A stretch of 64,000 nt of DNA from assembly GCF_900096585.1 (NCBI RefSeq), contig NZ_FMYH01000001.1:682001-746000 (forward strand), read 5' to 3'. A model generated the notes under the pieces. The model had not been told where the DNA came from, made no database searches, and was given only the letters and a program-made list of their open reading frames with translations. Shown here one piece after another: positions 34,942 to 41,994 of the stretch. Position numbers and translations under genes: made by a program. The DNA is from Sanguibacter gelidistatuariae. GTDB lineage: Bacteria; Actinomycetota; Actinomycetes; Actinomycetales; Cellulomonadaceae. How positions within the stretch are numbered: the first letter of the stretch is position 1; each line of letters begins with the position of its first letter.

Positions 34942-35381
34942 TCCCCGGCGGTGTAGGTCGTGGCAGGCAGGCCGCGCAGGCGCCAGCCGTTGACCGTGCG
35001 GCGACCGGCGGCGTCGGTGTCTCCCTCGAAGCCCTCGAGGATGTTGTAGGCCGGGCCGAAACCGGCTGCGGTCGCGTCGGTCGCGGCGCCGATCGACCGG
35101 TTGCCGGAGCGGCACAGGAAGACGATGGGGCGCTCGTCGCCGGGGGTGAGGCCAGCGGCCGCGAGCTCGGCGATGAAGTTCTCGTTCGGGCCGAAGGGCG
35201 TGGCCCACTCGATGAAGGCTTCGCGATTGCCGCCGGCGTCGGTGGAACCGAGCGCAGAGGTGTCCGGGACGCCGATCTGGCGCCATTCGCCCTCGGTGCG
35301 CACGTCCACGAGGATCGCGCCCGGGTTGGTCTCGAGCAGGTCCCAGGCCTGCTGGGGGGTGAGGTCGCCTGCGTAGCTCAT
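34938..35381 (-). CDS. Rhodanese-domain protein
   Basis: 147 residues from ATG 35381 with GGAGGC 6 bases before it. A single rhodanese domain: TPQQAWDLLETNPGAILVDVRTEGEW and the active-site loop IVFLCRSGNRS with the catalytic Cys. It likely handles sulfane sulfur. Translational coupling to metZ and a shared SAM-I riboswitch tie it to methionine-linked sulfur assimilation. A longer in-frame start at 35489 lies inside the riboswitch and is rejected. Confidence 0.9.
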   Translation of the reverse strand: MSYAGDLTPQQAWDLLETNPGAILVDVRTEGEWRQIGVPDTSALGSTDAGGNREAFIEWATPFGPNENFIAELAAAGLTPGDERPIVFLCRSGNRSIGAATDATAAGFGPAYNILEGFEGDTDAAGRRTVNGWRLRGLPATTYTAGE

Positions 35382-35398
35382 GTGTTGCCTCCGTGTCG

Positions 35399-35508
35399 TC
35401 CATCGGTTCCGGCGGTAGCACCCTCGCCCTGCGTCAGCCACATTCGGGCTGCTCAGGGGGGTTGCTGCGGCGTCGTCGTGCCAGATCACTCAGCCGCTCT
35501 GGATGGTG
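35399..35508 (-). promoter_or_regulatory. SAM-I (S-box) riboswitch
   Basis: Reading the minus strand: P1 CCATC (35506-35502) pairs with GATGG (35404-35400). The core runs CAGAGCGGCTGAGTGA, GGCACGACGACGCC, then GCAGCAACCC, a P3 arm (CTGAGCAGCC...GGCTGACGCAG), and GGGTGCTACCGCCGGAACC. These correspond in order to the S-box AGAG, GGC...CGATGAxGCC, GCAACC and GGTGCTA motifs. It ends 18 bases before the rhodanese ATG and just before the Shine-Dalgarno, so control is probably translational: SAM binding would switch off rhodanese and metZ. Confidence 0.82.
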
Positions 35509-35584
35509 TGTCCCACTGAGCATCACCCCGGACGCCGAATCTGAGACGGTCGGTCCATCATGCGAGACGGTGGGTGGTCGCGGA

Positions 35585-35613
35585 TTGACACCCCTTGAAT
35601 CGTCGCGAATGCT
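35585..35613 (+). promoter_or_regulatory. Promoter for the SAM-IV transcript
   Basis: A perfect -35 TTGACA (35585-35590), a 17-base spacer and -10-like AATGCT (35608-35613). The predicted start (about 35619-35621) falls exactly at the first base of the SAM-IV aptamer. Confidence 0.6.
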
Positions 35614-35619
35614 GAACAC

Positions 35620-35699
35620 AGGTCATGAGTGCCAGCGCAAAACCCCGGTTTGCTGGCCGGCAACCCTCCACCGCGGTGGGGTGCCCCGGGTGAAGACCT
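35620..35699 (+). promoter_or_regulatory. SAM-IV riboswitch
   Basis: P1 AGGTC (35620-35624) pairs with GACCT (35695-35699). Between them come CATGAGTGCCAGCG, CCCCGGTTTGCTGG, CCGGCAACCCTCC, a CACCGCGGTG-like arm, and GGGTGCCCCGGGTGA, matching the actinobacterial SAM-IV consensus almost throughout. It sits 93 bases before the start of the cysteine-desulfurase-like gene. Small hairpins and a GATCC/GGATC pairing that overlaps the GGAGG ribosome site (35782-35786) could be the expression platform. Confidence 0.92.
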
Positions 35700-35792
35700 G
35701 GCCGGAGCCGAGAATGGCGTCCGGCAAGCGCGGGGTCGGCTGCTCCTTGTCGGAGCGGCATGGCGATCCCCACAACTGCACGGAGGATCCTC

Positions 35793-37187
35793 ATGTCTGT
35801 CCTGACCCCCATCGAAGCCCGTTCCTGCCTGCCCGTCGTCGGCTCCGACACCCTCGTCCCGCTCGTCGACGGACGCACCGTCCCCTACGCCAACCTCGAC
35901 TGCGCGGCCAGCGCCCCGGCCCTGCTCGCCGTGGCCGAGCGCGTCACCGCGACCCTGCCGCTCTACGCGAGCGTGCACCGCGGCGCCGGCTACCTCTCCC
36001 AGGTCTCCACCGCCCTCTACGAGGCCAGCCGGCAGACCATCGGCGCCTTCGTCGGAGCGCGCACCGACGACGTCACGGTCGTCACCCGCAACACGACCGA
36101 CGCGCTCAACCTCCTTGCCGGCTGCGTGCCGGCCGACGCCGACGGCCGCGCAGGCCGCGTGCTCGTGCTCGACGTCGAGCACCACGCGAACCTGCTGCCC
36201 TGGCAGCGCAGCGCGGGCGGGGCCACCGTCCTGATCGGCGCGGACTCCGTCGCGCACACCCTCGACGCGCTGCGCGCCGAGCTCGCTCGCGCGCCCTACG
36301 CGCTCCTCGCGCTGACCGGCGCGTCCAACGTCACGGGGGAGTACCTCCCGGTGGCCGACGTCGTCGCGCTCGCCCACGAGGCCGGCGCGCGGGTCGTGCT
36401 CGACGGCGCCCAGCTCGTCCCGCACCGCCGCTTCTCCCTCGCCGCGACCGGCGTCGACTACATCGCCTACTCCGGTCACAAGACCTACGCGCCCTTCGGC
36501 GCCGGCGCGCTCGTGGGACGCCGCGACTGGCTCGACGCGGGCACCCCGTACCTGGCCGGCGGCGGCGCCGTGCGCCAGGTCGACCTCGACTCCGTCTCCT
36601 GGGGGACCGCCCCGGCGCGCCACGAGGCCGGCTCGCCGAACGTGATCGGCGCGGTCGCGCTCGCCGCGGCCTGCGACGCGCTCGCGGCCCTGCCTGCCGG
36701 CACCCTCGAGGCGCACGAAGCATTCCTGCGCGAACGCCTGGTCTCCGGCCTGGAGTCGATCGACGGTATCGAGGTCGTCCGGGCTTGGGCCGACGCCGTC
36801 GACCCGGTCGGCGTGGTGACCTTCTCCGTCGTCGGGCACGACCCCGGCCTCGTCGCGGCCTACCTGTCGGCCGAGCACGGCATCGGCGTGCGCGACGGGC
36901 GCTTCTGCGCCCACCCGCTGCTCGCGCGCCTGGGCTACTCCGCGGGAGCCGTCCGGGCCAGCGTCGGCGTGGGTACCACGCACGACGAGGTCGACCGGCT
37001 GATCAGCGCCCTCGAGATCTACCTGAGCGAGGGCCCGAGCGCCGCGTACGAGATCGTCGACGTGTGCTGGACCGTGACCGGCGACCCGCGCCCGCTCCCC
37101 GAAGGCAGCGGCCTGTCCGGTCTGATCGCCACAGCCGCAGCCGGCTTCATCGCCGCCGCCGCAGGCTGCGGCCCGGCCGAGCAGTAA
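35793..37187 (+). CDS. Aminotransferase class V, cysteine-desulfurase-like
   Basis: 464 residues from ATG 35793 (GGAGG 6 bp before). PLP fold type I: YANLDCAASAPAL at the N-terminus, RNTTDALNLLAG, EHHANLLPW, VLDGAQLVPH (PLP Asp), SGHKTYAPFGAGALVG (PLP Lys), and a SufS-like Cys in RDGRFCAHPLL. A C-terminal extension of about 45 residues after the fold is not usual. A SAM-IV riboswitch links it to methionine/SAM supply, so sulfur transfer for methionine synthesis is more likely than Fe-S assembly. Its true substrate is open. Confidence 0.82.
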   Translation: MSVLTPIEARSCLPVVGSDTLVPLVDGRTVPYANLDCAASAPALLAVAERVTATLPLYASVHRGAGYLSQVSTALYEASRQTIGAFVGARTDDVTVVTRNTTDALNLLAGCVPADADGRAGRVLVLDVEHHANLLPWQRSAGGATVLIGADSVAHTLDALRAELARAPYALLALTGASNVTGEYLPVADVVALAHEAGARVVLDGAQLVPHRRFSLAATGVDYIAYSGHKTYAPFGAGALVGRRDWLDAGTPYLAGGGAVRQVDLDSVSWGTAPARHEAGSPNVIGAVALAAACDALAALPAGTLEAHEAFLRERLVSGLESIDGIEVVRAWADAVDPVGVVTFSVVGHDPGLVAAYLSAEHGIGVRDGRFCAHPLLARLGYSAGAVRASVGVGTTHDEVDRLISALEIYLSEGPSAAYEIVDVCWTVTGDPRPLPEGSGLSGLIATAAAGFIAAAAGCGPAEQ

Positions 37188-37200
37188 CCGGGCAGCCTAA

Positions 37201-37242
37201 GCCGGCCCGTTCAGGCCGGCCCGTTCAAGCCGGCCCGCTCAG
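37201..37242. repeat. 14-bp repeat GCCGGCCCGTTCAG x3
   Basis: Three tandem units with one to two changes, followed by decayed copies to about 37265, in the gap after the desulfurase-like gene. Confidence 0.8.
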
Positions 37243-37302
37243 GCAGGCCGGGCAGGCTGGCCGGGCCGCCTCGAGCCGTCGTCGGATCGAGGCCCCGCCT
37301 CC

Positions 37303-37366
37303 CGCTGAGTGCGGCCAAATGGCTGGCTCGTGTCCGGTATGTGCAGCCATTTGGCTGCACTCAGCG
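37303..37366. repeat. Intergenic palindrome (CCAAATGGCTG type)
   Basis: 23-bp arms (37303-37325 and 37344-37366, one mismatch) around an 18-base loop. The right arm is itself a perfect palindrome (GTGCAGCCA, TT, TGGCTGCAC), so alternative hairpins are possible. It sits between convergent genes and could act as a terminator, but the nested design resembles the other large palindromes in the window. Confidence 0.8.
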
Positions 37367-37385
37367 GTGGGGTCAGGCGGTGGGG

Positions 37386-38006
37386 TCAGTCGCGGATCAA
37401 GATGCCCAGGTGGGCGGCGAGCGCGGGCGCGAGGTCCTGGAACTGGTCGGAGCTGATCGTGGCGCCCTTGAGGCCGGTGAGCCCGGTGAGGTGTCCGAGC
37501 TCGGCCCCGCGCAGGTCGACGTTCTTGAGCTGAGACCGGCTCAGTGTCAGGTGCGCGACCCGGGTCGAGGTGAAGGTCACCGCGGTCGCTTTAACCCCAG
37601 ACAGGTCGAGTTCGCCGATCACGCAGTCGGTGAAGGTCAGCCCGGCGATGCGGGTGTCGCGCATGTTGAGGTAGTCGATCTTGGTCCCGTGGAAGGCCAC
37701 GCGCGACCAGTTCGACCCGAAGGCCTGAACCCCGCCGAGGCGGCTCGCCTTCACTGTCACGTCCTGCCAGTCGCCGTCGGAGGCATCGAGGGTGTCCGCG
37801 TTGACCGCGGTGAAGGTCGTCTCCATGATCCGGGCGGACTGCAGGTCGGCCCCGGAGAGCTGGGTGCCCTCGAAGGTGCACTCGATCAGGCGCGATCCGG
37901 AGGCGTCGACGCCGCTGAGGTCTTCACTCCCGAAGGTGACCCTCTCGATGTAGGCCTCGGGTTCGAGGCGGTCTGAGTCGGGGTCATAGGGGCTGGGAGG
38001 AACCAT
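37386..38006 (-). CDS. Pentapeptide-repeat protein
   Basis: 206 residues. From about residue 20 to 175 it follows the A(D/N)LxX-type five-residue rhythm (for example LSGVDASGSRLIECTFEGTQ, then LSGADLQSARIMETTF), which builds a right-handed beta-helix. Some such proteins mimic DNA and protect gyrase (Qnr/MfpA), but length and sequence do not show that. Isolated gene with no partner. Confidence 0.85.
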   Translation of the reverse strand: MVPPSPYDPDSDRLEPEAYIERVTFGSEDLSGVDASGSRLIECTFEGTQLSGADLQSARIMETTFTAVNADTLDASDGDWQDVTVKASRLGGVQAFGSNWSRVAFHGTKIDYLNMRDTRIAGLTFTDCVIGELDLSGVKATAVTFTSTRVAHLTLSRSQLKNVDLRGAELGHLTGLTGLKGATISSDQFQDLAPALAAHLGILIRD

Positions 38007-38115
38007 GGGACGACTCTACCCACGGTCCTCCGGCAGAAGTTCATGGCGTCGTCGCCGACTGTTCTCCACAGCGTCACCGATGCTCTTGTCCCGTCTCCGT
38101 CCGCTGTGATCTCCT

Positions 38116-38736
38116 GTGGCTGTGGAGCACAACGTCGCCCTGGAAGGCTACGGATTCCGGCTGGAACCGTTGGCCTTGGCGCATGTCGGAGCGCTGGCTG
38201 CTGCCGTCGACGAGGAGATGTGGTCGGGCATGTCCACGCCCACCCCGCACGGCGAGGTCGGCATGATGAACTACATCGAGGACACGCTTGCGCTGACCGA
38301 CTGCCTGGCCTTCACCGTGATCGACCAGGTCAGCGGTGAGGTCCGGGGGAGCACCGCGTTCTGCGGGCTCTCCCACGAGCAGGGGCGGACCGAGATCGGG
38401 CGGACCTTCTACGACCGGCAGGTCTGGGGACGGGTCATCAACCCGGCGTGCAAGTTCCTGCTGCTCGAGCACGCCTTCACCACCTGGGGCCTGTTCCGGG
38501 TGGCGCTGCGCGCCGACTCCCGCAACGCGCGGTCGATCGCCGCGATCACCCGGCTCGGCGCGACATACGAGGGGACCCTGCGCGGCTTCCGGCTGGCCCC
38601 CGACGGCTCCCGGGCCGACAGCCTGTCCTTCTCGATCCTCGAGCCCGAGTGGCACGGGGTGCGCGCGGGTCTGCTCTCCCGGATCGATCCGTTGCGCCAG
38701 ATCGTCGGGGCTGAGGACGGACGCGCCGCTGGGTGA
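38116..38736 (+). CDS. GNAT N-acetyltransferase (tandem copy 1)
   Basis: 206 residues, GTG start. RimJ/RimL-like: N-terminal LEGYGFRLEPLALAH, then TEIGRTFYDRQVWGRVINPACKFLLLEHAF and RVALRADSRNARSIAAITRLGATYEGTLRGFR. It acetylates an amino group with acetyl-CoA; the substrate is unknown. A paralogue follows 166 bp later with the same motif order, evidently a local duplication. Confidence 0.85.
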   Translation: MAVEHNVALEGYGFRLEPLALAHVGALAAAVDEEMWSGMSTPTPHGEVGMMNYIEDTLALTDCLAFTVIDQVSGEVRGSTAFCGLSHEQGRTEIGRTFYDRQVWGRVINPACKFLLLEHAFTTWGLFRVALRADSRNARSIAAITRLGATYEGTLRGFRLAPDGSRADSLSFSILEPEWHGVRAGLLSRIDPLRQIVGAEDGRAAG

Positions 38737-38778
38737 GCGTGCGGGCGACCTGTCGTCGCCCAGATTGTTGCACCCGCG

Positions 38779-38814
38779 CGCCGTCCGTCCACGCGTCCGT
38801 CCGCGCGTCCGTCC
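38779..38814. repeat. 12-bp repeat x3 between acetyltransferases
   Basis: Three units of CGCGTCCGTCCG type (each with the CCGTCCGTCC or CGTCCGTCC core) in the gap between the two tandem acetyltransferase genes. Confidence 0.75.
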
Positions 38815-38902
38815 GCACACCCGGTCACGCTGCTCGAGATCGTCGCCAGCTCCACTGAGATCCACTCGACCCGCGCGGACGGCGCTCTGGCACAGTTGGC
38901 CC

Positions 38903-39481
38903 ATGGACCACACGATCACCCTCGAAGGCTTCGGCGTCCGCCTCGTCCCGCTCGCAGCCGCGCACGCCCCAAACCTGGCGGCGATGGTCGACGCCGAGCT
39001 GTGGTCCGGCATGTCGGTCGCCGTCCCCGACACCACCGAGGCCATGACCGCGTACACCGCCTCGGCGATCGCGACTCCGGGCCGGGCCGCCTTCGTCGTC
39101 CTGGGAGCCGACGACGGCGTCGTCCGCGGTTCGACGTCGCTCTACGACTGGGTGCCGGCACAGGAACGGGTCGAGCTCGGGTCCACGTTCTACGCCCGCC
39201 AGTTCTGGGGCGGGGCGACCAACCCGGCCTGCAAGCTCCTGCTCATGCGCTACGCCTTCGAGGAGGCGGGGATCAACCGCCTCGCGTTGCGGGCCGACGC
39301 CCGCAACGCCCGGTCGCTCGCGGCGATCACCCGCCTGGGCGCGGTCCACGAGGGCGTGCTCCGCGAGCACCGGATCGCCCCCGACGGGTCGCGGGGAGAC
39401 ACCGTCTACTTCTCGATCCTCGCCCGCGAGTGGCCCGACGTCCGAGACCGCCTCCTCGCCCGGCTGGCGGAGGAGGCCTGA
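38903..39481 (+). CDS. GNAT N-acetyltransferase (tandem copy 2)
   Basis: 192 residues from ATG 38903. LEGFGVRLVPLAAAHAPN, LWSGMSVAVPD, VELGSTFYARQFWGGATNPACKLLLMRYAF and LALRADARNARSLAAITRLGAVHEGVLREHRIAPDG run parallel to the upstream copy. It appears more compact than copy 1, lacking its C-terminal 15 residues. Dispersed palindrome copy 3 follows 42 bp after the stop. Confidence 0.85.
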   Translation: MDHTITLEGFGVRLVPLAAAHAPNLAAMVDAELWSGMSVAVPDTTEAMTAYTASAIATPGRAAFVVLGADDGVVRGSTSLYDWVPAQERVELGSTFYARQFWGGATNPACKLLLMRYAFEEAGINRLALRADARNARSLAAITRLGAVHEGVLREHRIAPDGSRGDTVYFSILAREWPDVRDRLLARLAEEA

Positions 39482-39523
39482 GCTCGCCCGACACCCTCCC
39501 CGGCGGACGCCCGACCGTCCAGC

Positions 39524-39600
39524 GCGTACGGGGCGTGCTCTTGACGACAGGGCGTGCTTTCAAACGCACGTTTCGTAGTCAAGAGCACGCCCGTACGCGC
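39524..39600. repeat. Dispersed palindromic element, copy 3
   Basis: Arms GCGCGTACGGGGCGTGCTCTTGAC... and its complement meet at a TTTCAAA-type loop. This copy is the most diverged: the right outer arm has one C fewer (a bulge), and the inner half has mismatches. The outer ends extend the pairing by GCGCG/CGCGC. It lies between two + strand genes. Confidence 0.85.
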
Positions 39601-39713
39601 AAGGGCAGGCGCGAGCTCGGACTTGGCTCTGGTTGGGCGGAACCGGGGAATAGGGCTGTGGTGGTGGAGGTTGGGCACTAGTAGTTGAACTGTCAATAAA
39701 AACGGGGTGGGTC

Positions 39714-40907
39714 GTGCTCGACGTCGTCGTGATCGGAGCGGGGCAGGCTGGGCTGTCTGCTGCCTACCACCTGCGTCGGCGGGGGCTCGTGCCCGGTACG
39801 GACTTCGTCGTGCTGGATTCCAACGACGGCCCCGGGGGAGCCTGGCGCCATCGCTGGCCCTCCCTCACCCTCGGCGCAGCCCATGGCATCCACGACCTTC
39901 CCGGCCTGGCGCTGGGCACCCCGGACCCCACCGAGCCGGCCTCGTCCGTGGTGGCCCGCTACTACGGCACCTACGAAGACACCTTCGATCTGCAGGTCCG
40001 CCGCCCCGTGACCGTGCGCGAGGTCCGCGACGCGCGGCCCGAGGAGTACGACGGCCTCGCCGATGTGGCCGAGCCAGGGCCGCGCGGCACCCCAGGGGTC
40101 GGCGCCCCGGCACTTCCGGACGCCGCCGAGCAGCCTCCGCTCGTCGTCGTGGGCGACGACGAGGTGTGGGTGACCCGGACCATCATCAATGCGACCGGCA
40201 CCTGGACCCGCCCCTACTGGCCGCACTACCCCGGCCGCGAGCTGTTCCGCGGCCGCCAGCTGCACACCCACGACTTCTGGTCGGTCGAGGAGTTCCGCGG
40301 CCAGCACGTCGTCGTGGTCGGCGGGGGAGCCTCCGCCGTGCAGTTCCTCCTGCCGCTCGCCGAGGTCGCCACGACCACGTGGGCCACCCGGCGCCCGCCC
40401 GTCTTCGGCGAGCGCGACTTCGACCGTGAGTGGGGAATCGACGTCGAACGCCGGGTCAAGGAGCGTACGAGCGCCGGGCTGCCGACGCTCAGCGTCGTCG
40501 AGGCGACCGGGCTACCCCTCACCCCCGAATACCAGCGCGGGATCGACGACGGCGTGCTTGTCTCGCGCGGCATGTTCACCGGCATCACCGCCGACGGCGT
40601 CGTCTTCCCGGCTGCAGGGACACCCGGGACCGCAGGCGAGCCAGCCCAGGAGACCGAGATCAAGGCCGACGCCATCCTCTGGGCCACCGGCTTCCGTCCC
40701 GCGGTCGACCACCTCTCGCCGCTGCGCCTGCGCGAGCACGGAGGCGCGATCGCGACCGACGGCGTACACGTCCCGCGCGACCCACGGGTCTACCTCGCCG
40801 GCTACGGCTCGGGTGCCTCCACGATCGGAGCCACACGATCCGGCCGAGCAGCAGCAGTCGCGGCCGCCCGAGCGGTCGGCGACCGGACTGCTGCCCCGAC
40901 GTCCTGA
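39714..40907 (+). CDS. Flavin-containing monooxygenase-type oxidoreductase
   Basis: 397 residues, GTG start. The N-terminal FAD site is VVVIGAGQAGLSAAYHLRRRG. HDFWSVEEFRGQHVVVVGGGASAVQ at about 185-208 holds the NADPH GxGxxA/S site with an FMO-like FxGxxxHxxxW analogue before it. ILWATGFRP and YLAGYGSGASTIGATRSGR follow. It fits putative flavoprotein monooxygenases of the CzcO/TrkA-associated group. Substrate unknown. Confidence 0.82.
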   Translation: MLDVVVIGAGQAGLSAAYHLRRRGLVPGTDFVVLDSNDGPGGAWRHRWPSLTLGAAHGIHDLPGLALGTPDPTEPASSVVARYYGTYEDTFDLQVRRPVTVREVRDARPEEYDGLADVAEPGPRGTPGVGAPALPDAAEQPPLVVVGDDEVWVTRTIINATGTWTRPYWPHYPGRELFRGRQLHTHDFWSVEEFRGQHVVVVGGGASAVQFLLPLAEVATTTWATRRPPVFGERDFDREWGIDVERRVKERTSAGLPTLSVVEATGLPLTPEYQRGIDDGVLVSRGMFTGITADGVVFPAAGTPGTAGEPAQETEIKADAILWATGFRPAVDHLSPLRLREHGGAIATDGVHVPRDPRVYLAGYGSGASTIGATRSGRAAAVAAARAVGDRTAAPTS

Positions 40908-41004
40908 CCTCGAGGATCCGACTGGCGCGCAGCTGGCCGCCCACGCCGGCCGCGGTCGGGCTCCCGCGAGTACGTGGACGAACCTGGAGCCCACTGCGCA
41001 TGCG

Positions 41005-41994
41005 TCAGGTCGGTGTGACCGTCCCGCTGAAGTGCTCCTTGCCGCTGCGCGCGTTCCAGCCGGAGTACACGAACCCGCCCGCGTCGTCTCCCGTGATCGA
41101 GACGGCGACCGTGCCCGGCAGCAGCACCGGCTTCGCGAAGACGACCGTCCATTCGAATGCGCCGCCGCGTCCCGCGCCGCTCTCGGCGAGGGCTCGTGCG
41201 GCGGTGTACATCCCGTGTGCGATCGCGCGGGGGAAGCCGAAGGCCTTGGCCGTGAGGGCCGACAGGTGGATCGGGTTGCGGTCGCCGGAGACGGCCGCAT
41301 AGCGCCGACCGGTCCCGGCGTCGAGGGTCCATCGGGCCGTGGGCATCGGCGGCGTGAAGACCGCCGGGGCGTCGGCCACCGGCGCACCGACAGCCACGGG
41401 GTCAGCGTCCACGGGGTCAGCGTCCACAGGGTCGGCGGTCACCCCGCTTCGCTCAACCCCCTTCGCGAGATAGGTCGACACCCCGCGCCACACAACCTCC
41501 ATGGCGTCCCCGGCCCCGTACCGCGCGGACACCTCTGTCACGAGCTCGACCTGCGTCCCGCGGGGATGCAGTGCCAGACGGCGCGCCCAGGCGTGCACCT
41601 CGAGCCGCTCGTCCGCGCGGATCACCCGCGACATGGTCACCGCGTTGGCCAGGTGCACCATCCCGGCGAGTGGCAGCGGGAAGTCGGGGTGAATCATCAG
41701 TGCCATGGCCACCGGGAAGGCGAGGACGTGCACAAAGCCGGCGGGCAGCGCGTCGTCGGCCGGTTCGCCGAGCAGACGCTGGTAGCGCAGCAGCTGCTCG
41801 GGGTCGGCGACGACGTCGGCCACCCGGTACGTCACGTCCGGCAGGGAAGCGTGGTCCGGCGAGGCGCCCGAGCTCCGCCCGGGCAGCCGCGGCCAGCCGG
41901 GCAGCACGGCGCGGGCGTAGAGCCCGCCGAGCTCTGGTACCCCGGGCAGGGTCTTGACCGCCGACGGCCGGCCCACCATGTCCGGGCCCATCAC
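41005..41994 (-). CDS. MaoC-type enoyl-CoA hydratase
   Basis: 329 residues with a double hot-dog layout. The N-terminal half has FVHVLAFPVAMALM; the C-terminal half has the hydratase motif RYAAVSGDRNPIHLSALTAKAFGFPRAIAHGMY (catalytic Asp and His). It would hydrate enoyl-CoA in beta-oxidation, or act in fatty-acid elongation. The linker contains the repeat DPVDADPVDADPVAV. GTG start 41994 overlaps the stop of the upstream reductase gene; ATG 41991 is an alternative. Confidence 0.85.
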   Translation of the reverse strand: MMGPDMVGRPSAVKTLPGVPELGGLYARAVLPGWPRLPGRSSGASPDHASLPDVTYRVADVVADPEQLLRYQRLLGEPADDALPAGFVHVLAFPVAMALMIHPDFPLPLAGMVHLANAVTMSRVIRADERLEVHAWARRLALHPRGTQVELVTEVSARYGAGDAMEVVWRGVSTYLAKGVERSGVTADPVDADPVDADPVAVGAPVADAPAVFTPPMPTARWTLDAGTGRRYAAVSGDRNPIHLSALTAKAFGFPRAIAHGMYTAARALAESGAGRGGAFEWTVVFAKPVLLPGTVAVSITGDDAGGFVYSGWNARSGKEHFSGTVTPT

